Notes: a model not told the origin generated them from the letters alone. A DNA stretch of 64,000 bases from Nocardia acididurans (GCF_016741815.1 NZ_JAERRJ010000006.1:487669-551668); one strand, 5' to 3'; counted from the stretch's first letter, positions 35,012-44,001 are shown. Numbers and translations are program-made.

Positions 35012-37279
35012 ATGATGGAGCGCGTGACTGCCGCGACGACCCCCAAGCTCCGGCTCGACGACCTCGATGCCGAGCAGGCGGCCGCCGTCCGCGCCCCGCG
35101 CGGGCCGGTGTGCGTGCTGGCCGGTGCGGGAACAGGTAAGACGCGCACCATCACCCACCGCATCGCACATCTGGTCTCGGCCGGGCACGTGCGCGCCGAC
35201 CAGGTGCTCGCGGTGACCTTCACCGCCCGCGCGGCCGGCGAACTACGCAATCGCCTGCGCGAACTCGGCCTCGGCGGCGACGCCGGGCAGGTGCAGGCGC
35301 GCACCTTCCACGCCGCGGCGCTGCGGCAGCTCAAATACTTCTGGCCGCAGGTCATCGGCGATGTGCCGTGGCGGTTGATCGACAGCAAATTCCCCATCGT
35401 GGCCCAGGCCGCGCGCGGAAACGGGCTGTCCACCGACACCGACAGCCTGCGCGATCTCACCAGCGAGATCGAATGGGCCAAGGGCTCGCTCATCGCGCCC
35501 GAGGACTATGCGGCCGAGGCGGCTCGCCTGCACCGCGACGCACCCTACGAGGCGTCCAAGGTGGCTGCCGTCTACGCGGGCTACGAAGCCGCGAAGATCA
35601 CCCCGGACGGCCTGTACCTGGACTTCGACGATCTGCTGCTGCACACCGCCGCCGCACTCGAGGACAATGTCGCCGTCGCCGAGGAGTTCCGCGGCCGCTA
35701 CCGCTGTTTCGTGGTCGACGAGTATCAGGACGTCACCCCGCTGCAGCAGCGTGTGCTCGACGCCTGGCTCGGCGAACGCGACGATCTGACCGTTGTCGGC
35801 GACGCCAACCAGACCATCTACTCCTTCACCGGGGCGAGTCCGGCCTTCCTGCTCGACTTCTCCCGCCGCTTCCCCGAGGCGACGGTGGTGCGGCTGGAAC
35901 GCGACTATCGGTCCACACCCCAGGTGGTGTCGCTGGCCAATCGGGTGATCGGCGCGGCACGCGGCCGGATCGCGGGCACCCGCCTGCAACTGATCGGCCA
36001 GCGCCCAGACGGTGCCGAACCGGTCTTCGCCGAATTCGACGACGAACCCGCCGAAGCCGCCGGCGTCGCGAGGGCTGTCGGCAAACTGCTCGGAAACGGT
36101 GTTCCCGCAGCCGAAATCGCCATTCTGTACCGCATCAACGCACAGTCCGAGGCGTACGAGCAAGCGCTCACCGAGGCCGGGATTCCCTACCAGGTGCGCG
36201 GCGGTGAGGGCTTCTTCAACCGCCCCGAGGTCCGACAGGCCGTGCAGGCGCTGCGGCAGGCCCACGCCCGCGACGACATCCCCGATGCCCGCGGCGCGAA
36301 CCTGGTCACCCTGGTGCGCGCCGTGTTGCGGTCGAAGGCGGGTCTCACCAAGGAGGAGCCGGTCGGCGCGCAGGCCCGGGAACGCTGGGCCTCACTCATG
36401 GCGCTGGTTCAGCTCACCGAGGAGCTCGCCGCGCAGCACGTGGCCGCCGACACCGAAGCAGCCGGGGAATCCGTTGTCGGTGCGGCCGGGGATTCCGATG
36501 AGGACGATCAGCATCCGACCGCACCCGGCAGCCACCACCCGGCCGACGAATCCGGCCTGGATCTGACCGGTCTGCTGCGCGAACTCGCCACCCGGTCCGA
36601 GGCCCGCCATCCTCCGACCGTGCAGGGTGTCACCCTCGCGTCGCTGCACGCGGCGAAGGGGCTCGAGTGGGATGCGGTGTTCCTGGTCGGCTTGGCCGAC
36701 GGCACCCTGCCCATCCAGCATGTGCTCGGCCCCGACGGCACGGTCTCGGATGAGACCGCCCTCGAAGAGGAACGCCGCCTGCTGTACGTGGGCGTCACCC
36801 GCGCCCGCGAGCATCTCCAGTTGTCCTGGGCGCTGGCGCGTTCCGCGGGTCGCAAGGGGCGGCGGCGTCGCTCGCGGTTCCTCGCGGGGCTGGTTCCGGA
36901 TGATTCACCGGCTTCACGCATCGCCCAGCACACCACCGATCGACGCGGTCCCAAACGGGTGCTCCCCGGCTGCCGCATCTGTGGCCGCCCGCTGCTCAAT
37001 ACCCAGGCCACCATGCTCGGCCGCTGCAGCCGCTGCCCCGCCGACATCGACAACGGACTGCTCGAAGCGCTGAAGGACTGGCGCAGGGAGAAGGCCGACG
37101 AGCTGTCCCTGCCGCATTTCGTGGTGTTCAGCGATACGACCCTGACCGCCATCGCCGAACAGCGCCCGGCCGACGATCGCGCCCTGGTCGCGATCCCCGG
37201 TATCGGCGCGAAGAAACTGCAAACGTACGGGGCGGATGTTCTCGCCATCGTCCGAGCGCGATCCAACGCGTCGGACTGA
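35012..37279 (+). CDS. uvrD2: UvrD2 DNA helicase with tetracysteine motif and HRDC domain
   Basis: Superfamily 1A 3-to-5 prime helicase, 755 residues. Walker A is GAGTGKTRT, motif II VVDEYQDVTPLQ, and motif VI region LLYVGVTRARE. After the helicase core comes the UvrD2 signature: CRICG and CSRCP, a four-Cys zinc site near residue 655. A C-terminal HRDC domain follows (LTAIAEQRPADDRALVAIPG). In mycobacteria UvrD2 is essential and needs its tetracysteine region for activity. ATG 35012 is preferred; ATG 34985, ATG 35015 and GTG 35024 are alternatives. Confidence 0.94.
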   Translation: MMERVTAATTPKLRLDDLDAEQAAAVRAPRGPVCVLAGAGTGKTRTITHRIAHLVSAGHVRADQVLAVTFTARAAGELRNRLRELGLGGDAGQVQARTFHAAALRQLKYFWPQVIGDVPWRLIDSKFPIVAQAARGNGLSTDTDSLRDLTSEIEWAKGSLIAPEDYAAEAARLHRDAPYEASKVAAVYAGYEAAKITPDGLYLDFDDLLLHTAAALEDNVAVAEEFRGRYRCFVVDEYQDVTPLQQRVLDAWLGERDDLTVVGDANQTIYSFTGASPAFLLDFSRRFPEATVVRLERDYRSTPQVVSLANRVIGAARGRIAGTRLQLIGQRPDGAEPVFAEFDDEPAEAAGVARAVGKLLGNGVPAAEIAILYRINAQSEAYEQALTEAGIPYQVRGGEGFFNRPEVRQAVQALRQAHARDDIPDARGANLVTLVRAVLRSKAGLTKEEPVGAQARERWASLMALVQLTEELAAQHVAADTEAAGESVVGAAGDSDEDDQHPTAPGSHHPADESGLDLTGLLRELATRSEARHPPTVQGVTLASLHAAKGLEWDAVFLVGLADGTLPIQHVLGPDGTVSDETALEEERRLLYVGVTRAREHLQLSWALARSAGRKGRRRRSRFLAGLVPDDSPASRIAQHTTDRRGPKRVLPGCRICGRPLLNTQATMLGRCSRCPADIDNGLLEALKDWRREKADELSLPHFVVFSDTTLTAIAEQRPADDRALVAIPGIGAKKLQTYGADVLAIVRARSNASD

Positions 37280-37307
37280 CAGTGCGCAAGACCGCAAAAC
37301 TGCTGGT

Positions 37308-37346
37308 CAAAAATAGGTTGTGCGTACCCGTATATCTCCCTAGGGT
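37308..37346 (+). promoter_or_regulatory. whiB7 promoter with WhiB7-type AT-rich element
   Basis: CAAAAATA (37308-37315) directly abuts the -35 region GGTTGTGC (TTGTGC 37318-37323). Seventeen bases later is the -10 TAGGGT (37341-37346). An AT-rich tract just upstream of a -35 is the established recognition site for the WhiB7 AT-hook bound with sigma A, so this is an autoregulated promoter. It drives the 600-base leader in front of whiB7. Confidence 0.8.
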
Positions 37347-37422
37347 GGTTCTCATGCATCCGGGAGGTATCCCGGTGCGCATACGACCTAATCGCTGACG
37401 AGTACAGGAGGGAGGCAGACCA

Positions 37423-37809
37423 ATGTTGAGCATCGCGAACACCATCAACCGGACCGACGCATTTGCTTCGGCCGGCGATCTGGCGTTTACGCCTGCGCTG
37501 TCCATGCTGTCGGCCTCCCGGGGGATCCTCGCTACGCAGGGGATTCGTGTGTCCAGCCAGAGCGAGCGCTGCTCCGATCTTGGTGTTCAGGTTTTCGCAA
37601 CCAAAGCCCAAGCGCCGAAGCACATCGTTATCCAGCAGGACAAGCCCAAGGGTGGCTGGCATCCGGCAGTCGCATATGCGGCTACCGGAACCGTCGCCGT
37701 CGATATGGAAGCCGGAATCAACCCGGCAGCCGTACTGGCAGCCCGCCTCCGCCCGACCACCCACCCAGCGACCGTGATCAGGAGTCGACACCGAAGTCGA
37801 CTCAGGTAG
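37423..37809 (+). CDS. Upstream ORF in the whiB7 leader
   Basis: Open frame of 128 codons behind a strong GGAGGGAGG ribosome site, inside the transcribed leader of whiB7. The protein (MLSIANTINRTDAFASAGDL...) resembles nothing I recognise. It is Ala/Ser-rich and ends in a basic RSRHRSRLR. It stops 21 bases before an intrinsic terminator, and a hairpin GAGTCGAC/GTCGACTC (37782-37803) overlaps its last codons. Upstream ORFs that sense ribosome stalling are known in whiB7 leaders of other actinobacteria. The role here is therefore probably regulatory rather than a stable product. Confidence 0.6.
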   Translation: MLSIANTINRTDAFASAGDLAFTPALSMLSASRGILATQGIRVSSQSERCSDLGVQVFATKAQAPKHIVIQQDKPKGGWHPAVAYAATGTVAVDMEAGINPAAVLAARLRPTTHPATVIRSRHRSRLR

Positions 37810-37830
37810 GGATTCCACTCCCAGCCCTTC

Positions 37831-37875
37831 TGGCCACGGATCGCGACAAACGCGAAACCGTGGCCATATTTCTTT
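37831..37875 (+). terminator. Intrinsic terminator (attenuator) in the whiB7 leader
   Basis: TGGCCACGG (37831-37839) pairs with CCGTGGCCA (37858-37866). Inside, TCGCG (37841-37845) pairs with CGCGA (37851-37855) around loop ACAAA. TATTTCTTT follows at 37867-37875. It lies 92 bases before the whiB7 start with no gene end other than the upstream ORF nearby, so it must be read through for whiB7 expression. Confidence 0.85.
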
Positions 37876-37966
37876 CGGCGGCCAACAGCTACCGGGCACC
37901 GGTTTCGCGAAACACCACCAGTGTTTCCACAAGAAACGACCGCTGCACGAGCTGAAGGAGCACGAC

Positions 37967-38278
37967 GTGTCGAACACGGTTACCCGTGACCGCGTGACAT
38001 GCCGCAACACCGTGGCCCCGACCACCCGTCGCCGGGTTGTCGCCCTGCCGATCCCCTGCCGGGACGGTAACCCCGATCTGTGGTTCGCCGAGAGCCCGGC
38101 CCAGCTGGAAGAGGCGAAGGCGCTCTGCGCCGCCTGCCCGATCCGGCAGGGCTGCCTGACGGCCGCCATCGATCGGGCCGAGCCCTGGGGTGTTTGGGGC
38201 GGTGAGATCTTCGACCAGGGTGTCGTGATCGCCCGCAAGCGGCCCCGTGGCCGCCCGCGCAAGGTCGCGGTGGCATGA
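37967..38278 (+). CDS. whiB7: WhiB7 antibiotic-resistance regulator
   Basis: Iron-sulfur transcription activator of intrinsic drug resistance genes, 103 residues from GTG 37967 with AAGGAG upstream. Cluster cysteines are in IPCRDG, LCAACPIRQGC. The E-P-W-G-V-W-G-G turn follows, and the C-terminus carries the AT-hook RPRGRPRK that defines WhiB7. It sits between uvrD2 and the ABC1 kinase, as Rv3197A does. Control is by the AT-rich promoter and leader terminator described separately. Confidence 0.96.
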   Translation: MSNTVTRDRVTCRNTVAPTTRRRVVALPIPCRDGNPDLWFAESPAQLEEAKALCAACPIRQGCLTAAIDRAEPWGVWGGEIFDQGVVIARKRPRGRPRKVAVA

Positions 38279-38309
38279 GCCCCCTGTACGACGGGGGAGT
38301 AGAACCGAT

Positions 38310-38341
38310 ACGACCCGCTTACCTGATGGTAGGCGGGTCGT
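38310..38341. terminator. Bidirectional terminator between whiB7 and the ABC1 kinase gene
   Basis: ACGACCCGCTTACC (38310-38323), loop TGAT, GGTAGGCGGGTCGT (38328-38341); a 14-bp stem with one T-G wobble, followed by GTTGT. Confidence 0.8.
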
Positions 38342-38358
38342 GTTGTATCTCGGGAAAG

Positions 38359-39708
38359 TCAGCTGGCCGTACGGTATTCGGCGTAGCCGGGCACCCAGTC
38401 CTGCATGAGTTTCATGAAGGGGATCTCGGCGTCGAGCTGGGCGCAGATGCCGACCGAGCCGCCGAGGACACGGAAGATCATCACATGCTCCGCCGGAAGT
38501 TGCAGGGAGCGGGCCGTTTTCATCATGTCGGTATTGCTGATGTCGGTGGCCTTGCCGGCGACCCGCTGCATCCACTTGCGGGTGAAGTGGAAGGTCTCGG
38601 TCTTGATCGGATCGGTGAACGGACGCAGGTAGTCCTGGATCTCCTTGCGGCTCACCGTCTTACCGGGGATGACCCAGCCGTTCGCGTGCAGTAGTTCGAC
38701 CAGCTCGTCGTAGCGGTCCTCCACCTCGAGCGCCACCAGCTGACCCAGAATGGACGGGAAACCATTGGGCAGCGGGGCACAGGCGCCGTAATCGATGACG
38801 GCGAGGCGGCCGTCCTCCAGCACCATGAAATTGCCGGGATGCGGATCGGCGTGCAGCAGGCCCGCGATGGCCGGTGAGCTGAAATGGAATTCACCCATCA
38901 GTCCGGCGGTGCGATTGCGCAGTTCGAGCGTTCCGGCCGGATCCTCGATGCCGCGTTCGATGATCTTCGAAACCGGCGTGGCATTGTCCAGCCATTCGGT
39001 GACGATCACCTTCGGGGCGCTCGCGACGACCTTGGGCACCACGAAGCGCGGATGCTCGGCGAAGGCCTTCGCGAACTGCCGCTGATGGCCTCCCTCGATG
39101 CGATAGTCGAGTTCCTCCTCGGTGCGCTCGCTGATCTCGGCCAGAATCGGCTTCACATCCGCGCCGGGAATGAGCGCGCTGATCATGCTCGCCATGCGGT
39201 TGAGCGTCTTGAGATCCGAGCGCAGGGCTTCGTCGGCGCCCGGATACTGCACCTTCACCGCGACAATGCGGCCATCGGTCCATTCGGCCTTGTGCACCTG
39301 GCCGATACTCGCCGAGGCGGTGGGATTGTCGTCGAAATGCTTGAAGCGCTGCCGCCAGCCGGTGCCGAGCTGCTGATCGAGCTGGCGGTGCACGGCGGCC
39401 GCTGGCATGGGCGGGGCGGCGGCCTGCAGTTTGGTGAGCGCCTCCCGGTAGTGCTCGCCGAATTCCTCCGGGACCGCGGCTTCCATGACGCTCAGCGCCT
39501 GGCCGAACTTCATGGCGCCGCCCTTGAGCTCACCGAGGACGGCGAAAAGCTGTTCGGCCGCCTTCTGATTCAGCTCGGCATTGATTTCGGTCTTGTCTCC
39601 CCCGGCAAGTTTGCGGCCGAACCCGACGGCCGCCCGCCCTGCGATGCCGAGTGGAATCTTGGCCAACTTGGCATTGCGGGAAGAGCGCTTGCTCACAATC
39701 TCTGACAC
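38359..39708 (-). CDS. ABC1/UbiB-family atypical kinase
   Basis: Member of the UbiB/ABC1 kinase-like family, 449 residues, positional orthologue of Rv3197. It shows the family KxGQ motif (KGGAMKFGQALS near residue 65), a glycine/alanine-rich loop ASASIGQVHKAE, the lysine in AVKVQYPG, and HADPHPGNFMV with VIDYGAC (catalytic and metal-binding Asp). Rv3197 has been linked to macrolide resistance under WhiB7. GTG 39708 gives normal length. An ATG at 39789 is coupled (TGATG) to the upstream gene and would add 27 residues. Confidence 0.88.
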   Translation of the reverse strand: MSEIVSKRSSRNAKLAKIPLGIAGRAAVGFGRKLAGGDKTEINAELNQKAAEQLFAVLGELKGGAMKFGQALSVMEAAVPEEFGEHYREALTKLQAAAPPMPAAAVHRQLDQQLGTGWRQRFKHFDDNPTASASIGQVHKAEWTDGRIVAVKVQYPGADEALRSDLKTLNRMASMISALIPGADVKPILAEISERTEEELDYRIEGGHQRQFAKAFAEHPRFVVPKVVASAPKVIVTEWLDNATPVSKIIERGIEDPAGTLELRNRTAGLMGEFHFSSPAIAGLLHADPHPGNFMVLEDGRLAVIDYGACAPLPNGFPSILGQLVALEVEDRYDELVELLHANGWVIPGKTVSRKEIQDYLRPFTDPIKTETFHFTRKWMQRVAGKATDISNTDMMKTARSLQLPAEHVMIFRVLGGSVGICAQLDAEIPFMKLMQDWVPGYAEYRTAS

Positions 39709-39788
39709 GTTCCCATCATGCCGATGTCCCAGACGGGGTGCCAGGGGAATTGGATGTTCTCGCGGGTCATCGCCGTCCGTGTTATCCA

Positions 39789-40634
39789 TCACAGTGGTGT
39801 TCGCTCTCGTATAACTCCGCAACCGCACTGCGGATGGGCAATCCACCGGCGGCAATCCAGCCGGTGTGAATCCAGATTCAGCTCGAGGGTGGCGTTCAGG
39901 GTCGCGGGCGCACGGGCCGGACTGCCGTGCGCCACCGTCTCGATCTCGTTGAGCGCCAAGGCCGCGGCGGCCGCGATCCCCGCGGGCGAGGCGTATCCGG
40001 TGCGGCCGAAGAGCTGGGCCGCCAACTGTGGCCACTCCGGCTCGCGATCACACCGGTGCAGATCGGCACACCGCAGGCAGCTGGTCACCCCCGGCAGGAC
40101 GAGCGGGCCGATCACCCCGCGGCCATCTCGAATCCGCACCTGTAGATGCGGTATCCGCCGCCGCATCAACTCCCGGGTGCAGGCGGGATCCGGTACCAGC
40201 GCATCCGCCAGCACCACCAGATCCGGACTTCCCGATCCCACCGCATCGGCCTCACAGCTGCGGGCGGCACGCAACCCGATCCGCCGCACCCCGTCGACCA
40301 GCGCATCGGACAATGGTCCCCGGCCGTGCACCCGCACGTTCCGTAACCGTGCAGGCGTCCGCTCCAGCAGAAGCCCTGCCGCCTCCAGCTCGGCCAGGAA
40401 CAATCGCGTCGTCTCGGCCTCGAAGCCCAAAGTGCCTGCCGCCGAAAGGATCTGCGAGAGCGCAGTCACCCCGTCCAGCAAACGCAACAGGCGCGGCACG
40501 GCTTCCGGCGGGCCGGGCAGCTGCACGATCACCGCCGCTTCCGGATCCCACCCCAGCTGCACCTGCCCGTCCTGCCGCATCAGCACAGCCAGCCGAGGAT
40601 GCAGCATCGGCCCACGTGTCACGGTGGTGTTCAT
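39789..40634 (-). CDS. E1-like/TOMM cyclodehydratase-related protein (Rv3196 type)
   Basis: A 281-residue protein starting at MNTTVTRGPMLHPRLAVLM. The middle to C-terminal part carries GVTSCLRCADLHRCDREPEW and PQCGCG. This pairing of CxxC with a late CxC is the zinc site of ThiF/E1-like and TOMM cyclodehydratase C-type proteins. No nucleotide-binding GxGxxG typical of active E1 enzymes was seen, so it may serve for peptide binding or be non-catalytic. No precursor peptide was recognised nearby. Its stop overlaps an upstream start codon of the ABC1 kinase gene. Function of the Rv3196 family is not established to my knowledge. Confidence 0.72.
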   Translation of the reverse strand: MNTTVTRGPMLHPRLAVLMRQDGQVQLGWDPEAAVIVQLPGPPEAVPRLLRLLDGVTALSQILSAAGTLGFEAETTRLFLAELEAAGLLLERTPARLRNVRVHGRGPLSDALVDGVRRIGLRAARSCEADAVGSGSPDLVVLADALVPDPACTRELMRRRIPHLQVRIRDGRGVIGPLVLPGVTSCLRCADLHRCDREPEWPQLAAQLFGRTGYASPAGIAAAAALALNEIETVAHGSPARAPATLNATLELNLDSHRLDCRRWIAHPQCGCGVIRERTPL

Positions 40635-40723
40635 CCACGCAGTATCGGACCACCGAGCACGCGGCTCAGCCCCGAACCCGAACTCGCACCCCCCTCGCCG
40701 GAATGACGGCGCGAGGTCGCGGA

Positions 40724-42142
40724 CTAGGCGGAGGTGTCGCCCGGCTTCTCGTCCGGGGTGTCGCCTTCGTCGGCCTTCTTCTCCTTCTCGAGCCGCTCGC
40801 GCTCGAGGGTTTCGGCCAGCTGCTGCAGCGGGTCGTCGAAAGAGCTTGCGCCGCCGCCGATTACGGAGTCGATGAAGCCGGCGGGGGAGTCCAGGTCCGA
40901 GGAGTCGGGGAGCAGGTCGGGGTGGGCCCAGACGCCGTCGCGCTTCTCGATGCCGGTGTCGCTGGTGAGTCGCCGCCACAGGGCCGCGGCTTCGCGGACC
41001 TTGCGGGGCCGCAGTTCCAGACCGACCAGTGTCGCGAAGGTCTGCTCGGCGGGGCCGCCGGTGGCGCGGCGACGCCGCAGTGTCTCGGCCAGTGCGCCCG
41101 CACCCGGGAGCCGATCACCGACCGCGTCGGTGACCACGACCTCGACCCAGCCCTCGATCAGGGCCAGCAGCGTTTCGAGGCGTTCCAGCGCGGCCTTCTG
41201 CTCCGGCGTGGTCTGCGGCTCGAAAGTGCCCTGGGAGAGCAGTTCCTCGAGCTTGGACGGCTCGGTGAGCGACATCGGGTCCAGGCCCTGCGCGGCCTGC
41301 TCGATGGCGGAGAAGTCCATCTTGATGCCGCGCGCGTAATCCTCGACCGCGCCGAGCACCTGCTGGCGCAGCCACGGGACGTGCGCGAACAGACGCTGAT
41401 GCGCGGCCTCGCGCGCGGCCAGGTAGACGAGGATCTCGCTCTCCGGCTGCTCCAGGCCCTCGCTGAACTCGGAGATGGCCGACGGCATGAGCGCCGCGGT
41501 GCCGGCCGGGCCGAGCGGCAGGCCGATATCGGTGGAGGTCAGCACCTCCTTGGCGAGCTGGCCCAGGGCCTGACCCAGCTGCGAGCCGAAGGCGAGGCCG
41601 CCCATCTGACCGAGCATGCCCATCATCGGGGCCGCGAACTCCTTGGCCTCTTCGGGCAGGGTCGCTGTCCACATGCCCGAAACCTGTTCGGCCACCGGAT
41701 CGCACAGCCGCTTCCAGGTGGGCAGCGTCTCCTCGATCCAGTCGTTGGCCGTCCACGCCACGGTCTTGGTCGCGCCCGCGGGGAAGGTGGTGGACTGATC
41801 CAGCCACAGTTCGGCCAGGTGCGCCGCGTCGGTGACCGCGCGCTGCGCGCCCGCCGTCACGGGAGCCACGGTGGCTCCCAGCTGCTGGCGCGCCAGGCGC
41901 TTGGCGATGTCGTAGTTCACCGGCCCGGCCTGCCCGCCGCCCGGCTGACTCATGTTGGTGAACATGGCGCCGAGCTGAGTGAGCATCTGCCCGAGTTGCG
42001 ACGGATCGAATCCGCCCGCCCCACCCGGACCGCCGATCCCGAATCCGAACGGGTTGTTCGCACCAGAACCGCTGGACTCGTCACCCGGCTTGCGATCCGG
42101 GTCGTCGTCGCGATTCGAGAATCCGAACGGGAAATCACTCAT
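40724..42142 (-). CDS. Zincin-like DUF2342 protein (Rv3195 type)
   Basis: A 472-residue protein of the zincin-like DUF2342 family. A flexible Gly/Asn/Pro-rich N-terminus (NNPFGFGIGGPGGAGGF, LGQMLTQLGAMFTNM) precedes a helical body. The metalloprotease-like helix reads REAAHQRLF, which keeps E-x-x-H but has Arg where the first His of HExxH would be. The C-terminus is charged and probably disordered. It is divergent from the PDZ/Lon-like gene with 84 bp between starts, as in M. tuberculosis. Proteolytic activity is unproven. Confidence 0.82.
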   Translation of the reverse strand: MSDFPFGFSNRDDDPDRKPGDESSGSGANNPFGFGIGGPGGAGGFDPSQLGQMLTQLGAMFTNMSQPGGGQAGPVNYDIAKRLARQQLGATVAPVTAGAQRAVTDAAHLAELWLDQSTTFPAGATKTVAWTANDWIEETLPTWKRLCDPVAEQVSGMWTATLPEEAKEFAAPMMGMLGQMGGLAFGSQLGQALGQLAKEVLTSTDIGLPLGPAGTAALMPSAISEFSEGLEQPESEILVYLAAREAAHQRLFAHVPWLRQQVLGAVEDYARGIKMDFSAIEQAAQGLDPMSLTEPSKLEELLSQGTFEPQTTPEQKAALERLETLLALIEGWVEVVVTDAVGDRLPGAGALAETLRRRRATGGPAEQTFATLVGLELRPRKVREAAALWRRLTSDTGIEKRDGVWAHPDLLPDSSDLDSPAGFIDSVIGGGASSFDDPLQQLAETLERERLEKEKKADEGDTPDEKPGDTSA

Positions 42143-42226
42143 GGTTACTACGGTACTGGAGGCTCCGGGGGTGCGAACCGGCGAGCGGACGCGGCAATCG
42201 GCCACACCACCAGTACCCTTGGCCCG

Positions 42227-43252
42227 GTGAACCGTCGGATATTCACCCTGCTCGCTGCCTTGATCCCGATCCTGGTGCTGGGAATCGCAGGCAGTGTCGT
42301 CACCGTCCCGTTCGTGGCGCTCGGACCTGGGCCGACATTCAACACACTGGGCGATGTCGAGGGAAAACAGGTCGTCGAGGTGCGGGATGTGCCGGTCGAT
42401 CCGACCACCGGCAACCTGAATATGACGACGGTCTCCGTTCGCGATCGGCTGAATATTTTCGAGGCGTTCGGGCTGTGGCTGGACGGTCAGCACGGGCTGG
42501 TGCCGCGCGCCGAGGTGTATCCGCCGGGAATCTCGCGTGAGGAAATCGACAAATCGAATCAGCAGGAGTTCAAGAACTCCGAGGACGACGCCGAATTGGC
42601 GGCCCTCAATTATCTGAAGATGCCGACCGCGGTCGAGTTGCAGAATGTCACCGAGGACGGGCCGTCCAAGGACGCGCTGCGCAAGGGCGATCAGCTGGTG
42701 AGCGTCGACGGCAAACCGGTCGTCACGGCCAAGGACGTGGTGACCGCGGTGTCCACCACCAAGCCCGGCACCGCGATTCCGGTGGTGTTCAAGCGCGACG
42801 GCGTCGAGCAGACCGCCCAGATCACCGTGGGCCGGCGCCCCGACGACGCGGAGAAGGGCTACCTCGGCATCACGCCGGTCGAGATCTCCACCGGCCCCAT
42901 CCAGGTCGACTTCAACCTGGCCGAGATCGGCGGCCCCTCAGCGGGTCTCATGTTCACCCTCGCCCTCATCGACAAGCTCACCCCGGGTGAGCTGAGCGGC
43001 GGCAAGTTCGTGGCGGGCACCGGCACCATCGACCCCGACGGCAAGGTCGGCCCGATCGGCGGCATCCAGTACAAGATGATGGCCGCCCGTGAAGCCGGTG
43101 CGGAGACCTTCCTGGTCCCCGCCGCCAACTGCAACGAGGCCCTGCAGCGCACCCCTGACGGCCTACGCCTGGTGAAGGTCGAAAACCTCACCGCCGCAGT
43201 CGATTCTCTCGCCGCCATCAACTCCGGCAAGGAAGCGCCCAGCTGCGGATAG
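42227..43252 (+). CDS. Membrane-anchored PDZ and Lon-like protease (Rv3194c/YlbL type)
   Basis: A 341-residue protein. One N-terminal helix (FTLLAALIPILVLGIAGSVV) anchors it outside the membrane. A PDZ domain follows (GPSKDALRKGDQLVSVDGKPV) and then a Lon-type peptidase domain with catalytic Ser in GGPSAGLMFT and Lys in GGIQYKMMAARE. The Ser-Lys dyad is intact. GTG 42227 lies seven bases after a TACCCT -10-like hexamer (42214-42219), so the mRNA may be leaderless. Substrates unknown in this genus. Confidence 0.9.
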   Translation: MNRRIFTLLAALIPILVLGIAGSVVTVPFVALGPGPTFNTLGDVEGKQVVEVRDVPVDPTTGNLNMTTVSVRDRLNIFEAFGLWLDGQHGLVPRAEVYPPGISREEIDKSNQQEFKNSEDDAELAALNYLKMPTAVELQNVTEDGPSKDALRKGDQLVSVDGKPVVTAKDVVTAVSTTKPGTAIPVVFKRDGVEQTAQITVGRRPDDAEKGYLGITPVEISTGPIQVDFNLAEIGGPSAGLMFTLALIDKLTPGELSGGKFVAGTGTIDPDGKVGPIGGIQYKMMAAREAGAETFLVPAANCNEALQRTPDGLRLVKVENLTAAVDSLAAINSGKEAPSCG

Positions 43253-43269
43253 TCGCCACGAGTGGTGCG

Positions 43270-43872
43270 TCAGAAGTCGTCGGGCTCGTTCTCGAAGGTG
43301 TGGCGCAGGGCCTCGATGAGGTTGGGCGCGAGGTTCGGGGTGGTGCGGAGGTCGAGGTCGCCGAAGGGGTCCTCCTCGTCCTCGGTCGGGCGGACCTGGA
43401 GCAGCGACAGCGAGGTGCCGTCGCGGAGAACACCGGCGAACAGGCGGGCGTCGCGGCGGCCCGGGTGGGTGACGGCGGCGCGCCGGGCGGCCGAGTCGGC
43501 GGCGTCGCGGTCGGCGAGCAGCGGTTCGATGGCGTCATCGAGGGTCTTCTCGGCGGCGGGCGGGAGGACCACGATCTGCTGCACCAGCACGCAGCCTTCG
43601 ACGGCGTCGGGCCAGCTGGTGGTGGCGAGGAACTCGTCGAGCGCCATGTTGTTGCCGGTGATGTCGTCCGGGAACGGTTCCTGCGCAATGGGAGTCAGGG
43701 CCGAGGCGTCGTCGAGCTGATCGAGCAGGCCGGGTTCGGCGGCGACCAGGTCGGCGGTGGGCACGAGCGCGAACATCTGCGGCGGGCGATCCCAGCCTTC
43801 GCCGTCGACGTACTCCGCTACTTCGCGGATGCATCGGTACAGGGCGGACGCGGCCCACTGCTCAGGGTTCAC
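43270..43872 (-). CDS. PPA1309-family conserved protein
   Basis: A 200-residue acidic protein of the actinobacterial PPA1309 family (named from Propionibacterium). It begins MNPEQWAASALYRCIREVAEYVDGEGWDRPPQMFALVPT and contains ALDEFLATTSWPDAVEGCVLVQQIVVLPP. No catalytic motif or membrane segment is visible. It is convergent with the PDZ/Lon-like gene and divergent from the UPF0182 gene, the same arrangement as in mycobacteria. Role unknown. Confidence 0.85.
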   Translation of the reverse strand: MNPEQWAASALYRCIREVAEYVDGEGWDRPPQMFALVPTADLVAAEPGLLDQLDDASALTPIAQEPFPDDITGNNMALDEFLATTSWPDAVEGCVLVQQIVVLPPAAEKTLDDAIEPLLADRDAADSAARRAAVTHPGRRDARLFAGVLRDGTSLSLLQVRPTEDEEDPFGDLDLRTTPNLAPNLIEALRHTFENEPDDF

Positions 43873-44001
43873 GGCGGTAATCCTCGCATCGCCGGGATGG
43901 CTCGGGGAGCGCGGGTGCCGGGCGTTTTCGCTGAGCGCTGAGATCAGCGTGTCGGGTGATGGGCCGGAAAGCGGGCGTTTTACGTAGAGTGGGGCGCGAA
44001 C

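Noticed and set aside
37851..37910. CGCGAAACCG in the whiB7 terminator pairing with CGGTTTCGCG at 37900-37909 as an antiterminator
   Set aside because: The complement lies downstream of the terminator and would not yet be transcribed when termination is decided; it could only matter in finished RNA.
40028..42226. Plus-strand open frame running into the PDZ/Lon-like gene
   Set aside because: Only the part from 42227 has similarity; the upstream part is antisense to the DUF2342 and E1-like genes.
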